DNA of 64,000 nucleotides from Bog-756 sp963813525 (GTDB taxonomy: Bacteria; Actinomycetota; Acidimicrobiia; Acidimicrobiales; RAAP-2). The notes under the pieces were generated by a model. That model did no database searches, was not told the DNA's origin, and saw nothing but the letters and a program-made list of their open reading frames with translations. How positions within the stretch are numbered: the stretch's first letter is position 1; every line of letters starts with the position of its first letter. The stretch spans positions 186,001 through 250,000 of the forward strand of contig CAWEZI010000003.1 of assembly GCA_963813525.1 (NCBI GenBank), in the 5' to 3' direction. Shown in pieces: positions 62,527-64,000 of the stretch. A program made the translations under genes and the position numbers.

Positions 62527-63898
62527 CGTTCACCGACAGGCAGTAGCCCTTCGGGTTGGAGGCCGTGTAAGTGGGATCGACTTCCTGGTACAGGGAATCG
62601 GTGATGTTAGCCGGCGTGGCCAGGCTCCCCTCGCTGAAGCTAGTAGCGATGTGGGTGTCGACCGGGAAGAAGCCCTGTGCGGTGATGACGTTCTCGATCT
62701 CCTGGCGGTAGTTGACGCCGGTCAGAGGATCGATGTCCGTGAAGGTGAGCGGCTTGCACAGGAACCCGTACTCACTGACCAGGTTCAGGGTCGGCTGGGT
62801 GGCAATCCCGTTGGTGCCAGACGACGTGTTGTTGTACACGTTCGACAGGTACCGGATGACCGGGAAGTCGCCGGGGTTGCCGTCGCCGGTTGTGCCCTGG
62901 ACGGTGGTCTGGTCAGCGGTGATGCCGCCGATCTCCCCAAGAGCGACGGTCGTCTTGCCGCTGCTGCCGGTGACTGAACTCGGAACGGTCAACACGCCCT
63001 TGGTGCTCTCGATGGCGAACTTGCCGCTCGAGAAGTAGTAGATGGCATCCGCTTCGTCGGCGTTGTTCCACGTGCCACTGGGCGTGAACATGGCGTCCAC
63101 TTCGTTCTCGAACAGGCCCGAGTGCGAAGCGGCAGTGCCCACAGCCTCATGGCTGAGGCAGGGAGCTGCGTCCACGCCAGCGACGATGTCGGCCGCCCAG
63201 GTCTTCTCGGTGCCCGACCCGGTCTGGGCCACGTAGCAGTCGATCGGAGCTGCCGTCTTGTTTCCCACACAGATCCAGTTCTGGGTGTAGGCGACACCCT
63301 TGATCGTGCAGTTGGCGGTACCGGCATAGATCGACTCGAGCTGTGCCTCCGTCAGGTTCTTGAGCTTGGCCGTAGCCGTCTTGGTTCCCTTCACCGCGGT
63401 GAAATGGACCCACGAGACACCGTCGATGGCGTACTCGATGTAGTTCTGCTCGGCGGTGCCGTGGCTGTTGGCCGGATTGGCCGACGACCGGGCGTAGTTG
63501 ATGCCCACGTCGCCCGAGGTGTAGAGCTGCTTCACTCCGTTCCCCGAACCGACGGCCCCGTACTGGAAGGTCACGTCGTTGTAAGGGTTCTCCTGAGCGG
63601 CAGGCTGGCCGTTCTCTCCGTCCCCACCGGGCACGTAGGTTCCGGACTCGCACTGGAGGGTGCCGTTGTTGGTGGTGGCGGCGGTCAGGTCACAACCCGG
63701 CGATGCGTTGAACAGGTCGCCGAGCTGAACCATCATGTCGTAGGCGGTGTTGGATCCGCTGCCGGCGATGACCGCGGGTGGGGCCAGGTAGGTGACAGCA
63801 CCGGCGGTTCCTGCCAACGCCAGCGACATCACTGACACGCCGAGAGCGGCAGTGACGATGGCCACTCCCCTCCGGCGGGTAAACAGCTTCTGGAACAT
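62522..63898 (-). CDS. PstS-like phosphate-binding protein (PBP-like)
   Basis: 458 residues. Signal peptide about 1-34 (TRRRGVAIVTAALGVSVMSLAL). The phosphate-type binding motif is AGSGSNTAYDMM at residues 45-56, with a second GAVGSGNGVKQLY; later Cys pairs (ANCTIKG, NWICVG) are unlike canonical PstS. It may bind phosphate or another oxyanion for an ABC transporter or a sensor; no permease genes are in view. ATG 63898; the window ends 102 bp upstream. Confidence 0.8.
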   Translation of the reverse strand: MFQKLFTRRRGVAIVTAALGVSVMSLALAGTAGAVTYLAPPAVIAGSGSNTAYDMMVQLGDLFNASPGCDLTAATTNNGTLQCESGTYVPGGDGENGQPAAQENPYNDVTFQYGAVGSGNGVKQLYTSGDVGINYARSSANPANSHGTAEQNYIEYAIDGVSWVHFTAVKGTKTATAKLKNLTEAQLESIYAGTANCTIKGVAYTQNWICVGNKTAAPIDCYVAQTGSGTEKTWAADIVAGVDAAPCLSHEAVGTAASHSGLFENEVDAMFTPSGTWNNADEADAIYYFSSGKFAIESTKGVLTVPSSVTGSSGKTTVALGEIGGITADQTTVQGTTGDGNPGDFPVIRYLSNVYNNTSSGTNGIATQPTLNLVSEYGFLCKPLTFTDIDPLTGVNYRQEIENVITAQGFFPVDTHIATSFSEGSLATPANITDSLYQEVDPTYTASNPKGYCLSVNG

Positions 63899-64000
63899 GA
63901 ATATGTCTCCTCTGTAGGGTTTGGGACGAAGGCCTGGCGGTCAGTCACCCCCAACTGCTGCCTTCACCTCTACCGTAAGAAACGCAGGTAATCGCCGTGT
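63899..64000. other. Upstream region of the PstS-like gene, window end
   Basis: 102 bp only. The minus-strand ribosome site AGAGGAG lies just before the ATG. The promoter is likely beyond or at the edge. Nothing else is visible. Confidence 0.5.

Overview
The window is one continuous stretch of high-G+C DNA from an actinomycete. The best guess at class is Acidimicrobiia. Supporting signs are the GWWLASDGKWYPP N-terminal motif at 24.7 kb, the rpiB-glyA-wecA-atp gene order, mycothiol-type enzymes (DsbA-like nitroreductase, maleylpyruvate-isomerase fold), an F420-type LLM oxidoreductase, and a dense set of CoA-linked catabolic genes. Start codons are a mix of ATG and GTG. I saw no rRNA, tRNA, CRISPR array, transposase or integrase.

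Layout. 0-9.3 kb: a CoA-ester catabolism cluster around a divergent promoter at about 6.4-6.6 kb. On the minus strand are an acyl-CoA dehydrogenase, a family III CoA-transferase, two MaoC-fold proteins, a second acyl-CoA dehydrogenase and an MFS transporter; on the plus strand are a cysteine-free KAS III/DUF35 fusion and an SCP-x-type thiolase. The dehydrogenase and MaoC pairs each consist of one catalytically complete and one incomplete member, as in heteromeric steroid side-chain enzymes. 9.3-15.9 kb: a CADD-like diiron protein, a frameshifted mycothiol nitroreductase-like gene, an amidohydrolase-fold protein, an ABC ATPase, an LLM oxidoreductase and an alpha/beta hydrolase. 15.9-26 kb: a loosely organised accessory tract of membrane proteins, lipoproteins, an AAC(6')-like acetyltransferase, a copper monooxygenase with peptidylglycine-hydroxylase ligands, and a secreted protein of unknown family. 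Its right end abuts the 3' end of ychF, and a 20-bp exact copy of the ychF terminus lies 2.65 kb away.

26-35 kb: ychF, small oxidative or dimeric alpha/beta-barrel proteins, then sulfur assimilation: an FrhB-like F420 dehydrogenase subunit overlapping a siroheme sulfite reductase, cysH, and a divergent siroheme-synthase N-domain gene. A CYP124/125-like P450 follows. 35-42 kb: galT, treS, meaB, murA (one-base frameshift) and glpX. 42-53.5 kb: rpiB-glyA-wecA followed by a complete F1Fo ATP synthase operon (atpZ, I, B, E, F, H, A, G, D, C), all on the minus strand with many 4-8 nt overlaps. 53.6-60.3 kb: a thiolase-like protein, a UPF0104 membrane protein, a serine hydrolase, then greA-leuC-leuD. 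60.3-64 kb: a second copy of the secreted protein family, a 1.2-kb non-coding stretch with repeats and hairpins, and a PstS-like phosphate-binding protein.

The most interesting points are the split, translationally coupled F420-type sulfite reductase, the CADD-like candidate p-aminobenzoate synthase, the two-copy secreted family with an att-like repeat at ychF, and the PHM-like copper enzyme. Two single-base frameshifts in otherwise intact genes (one of them murA, normally essential) suggest residual assembly indels.
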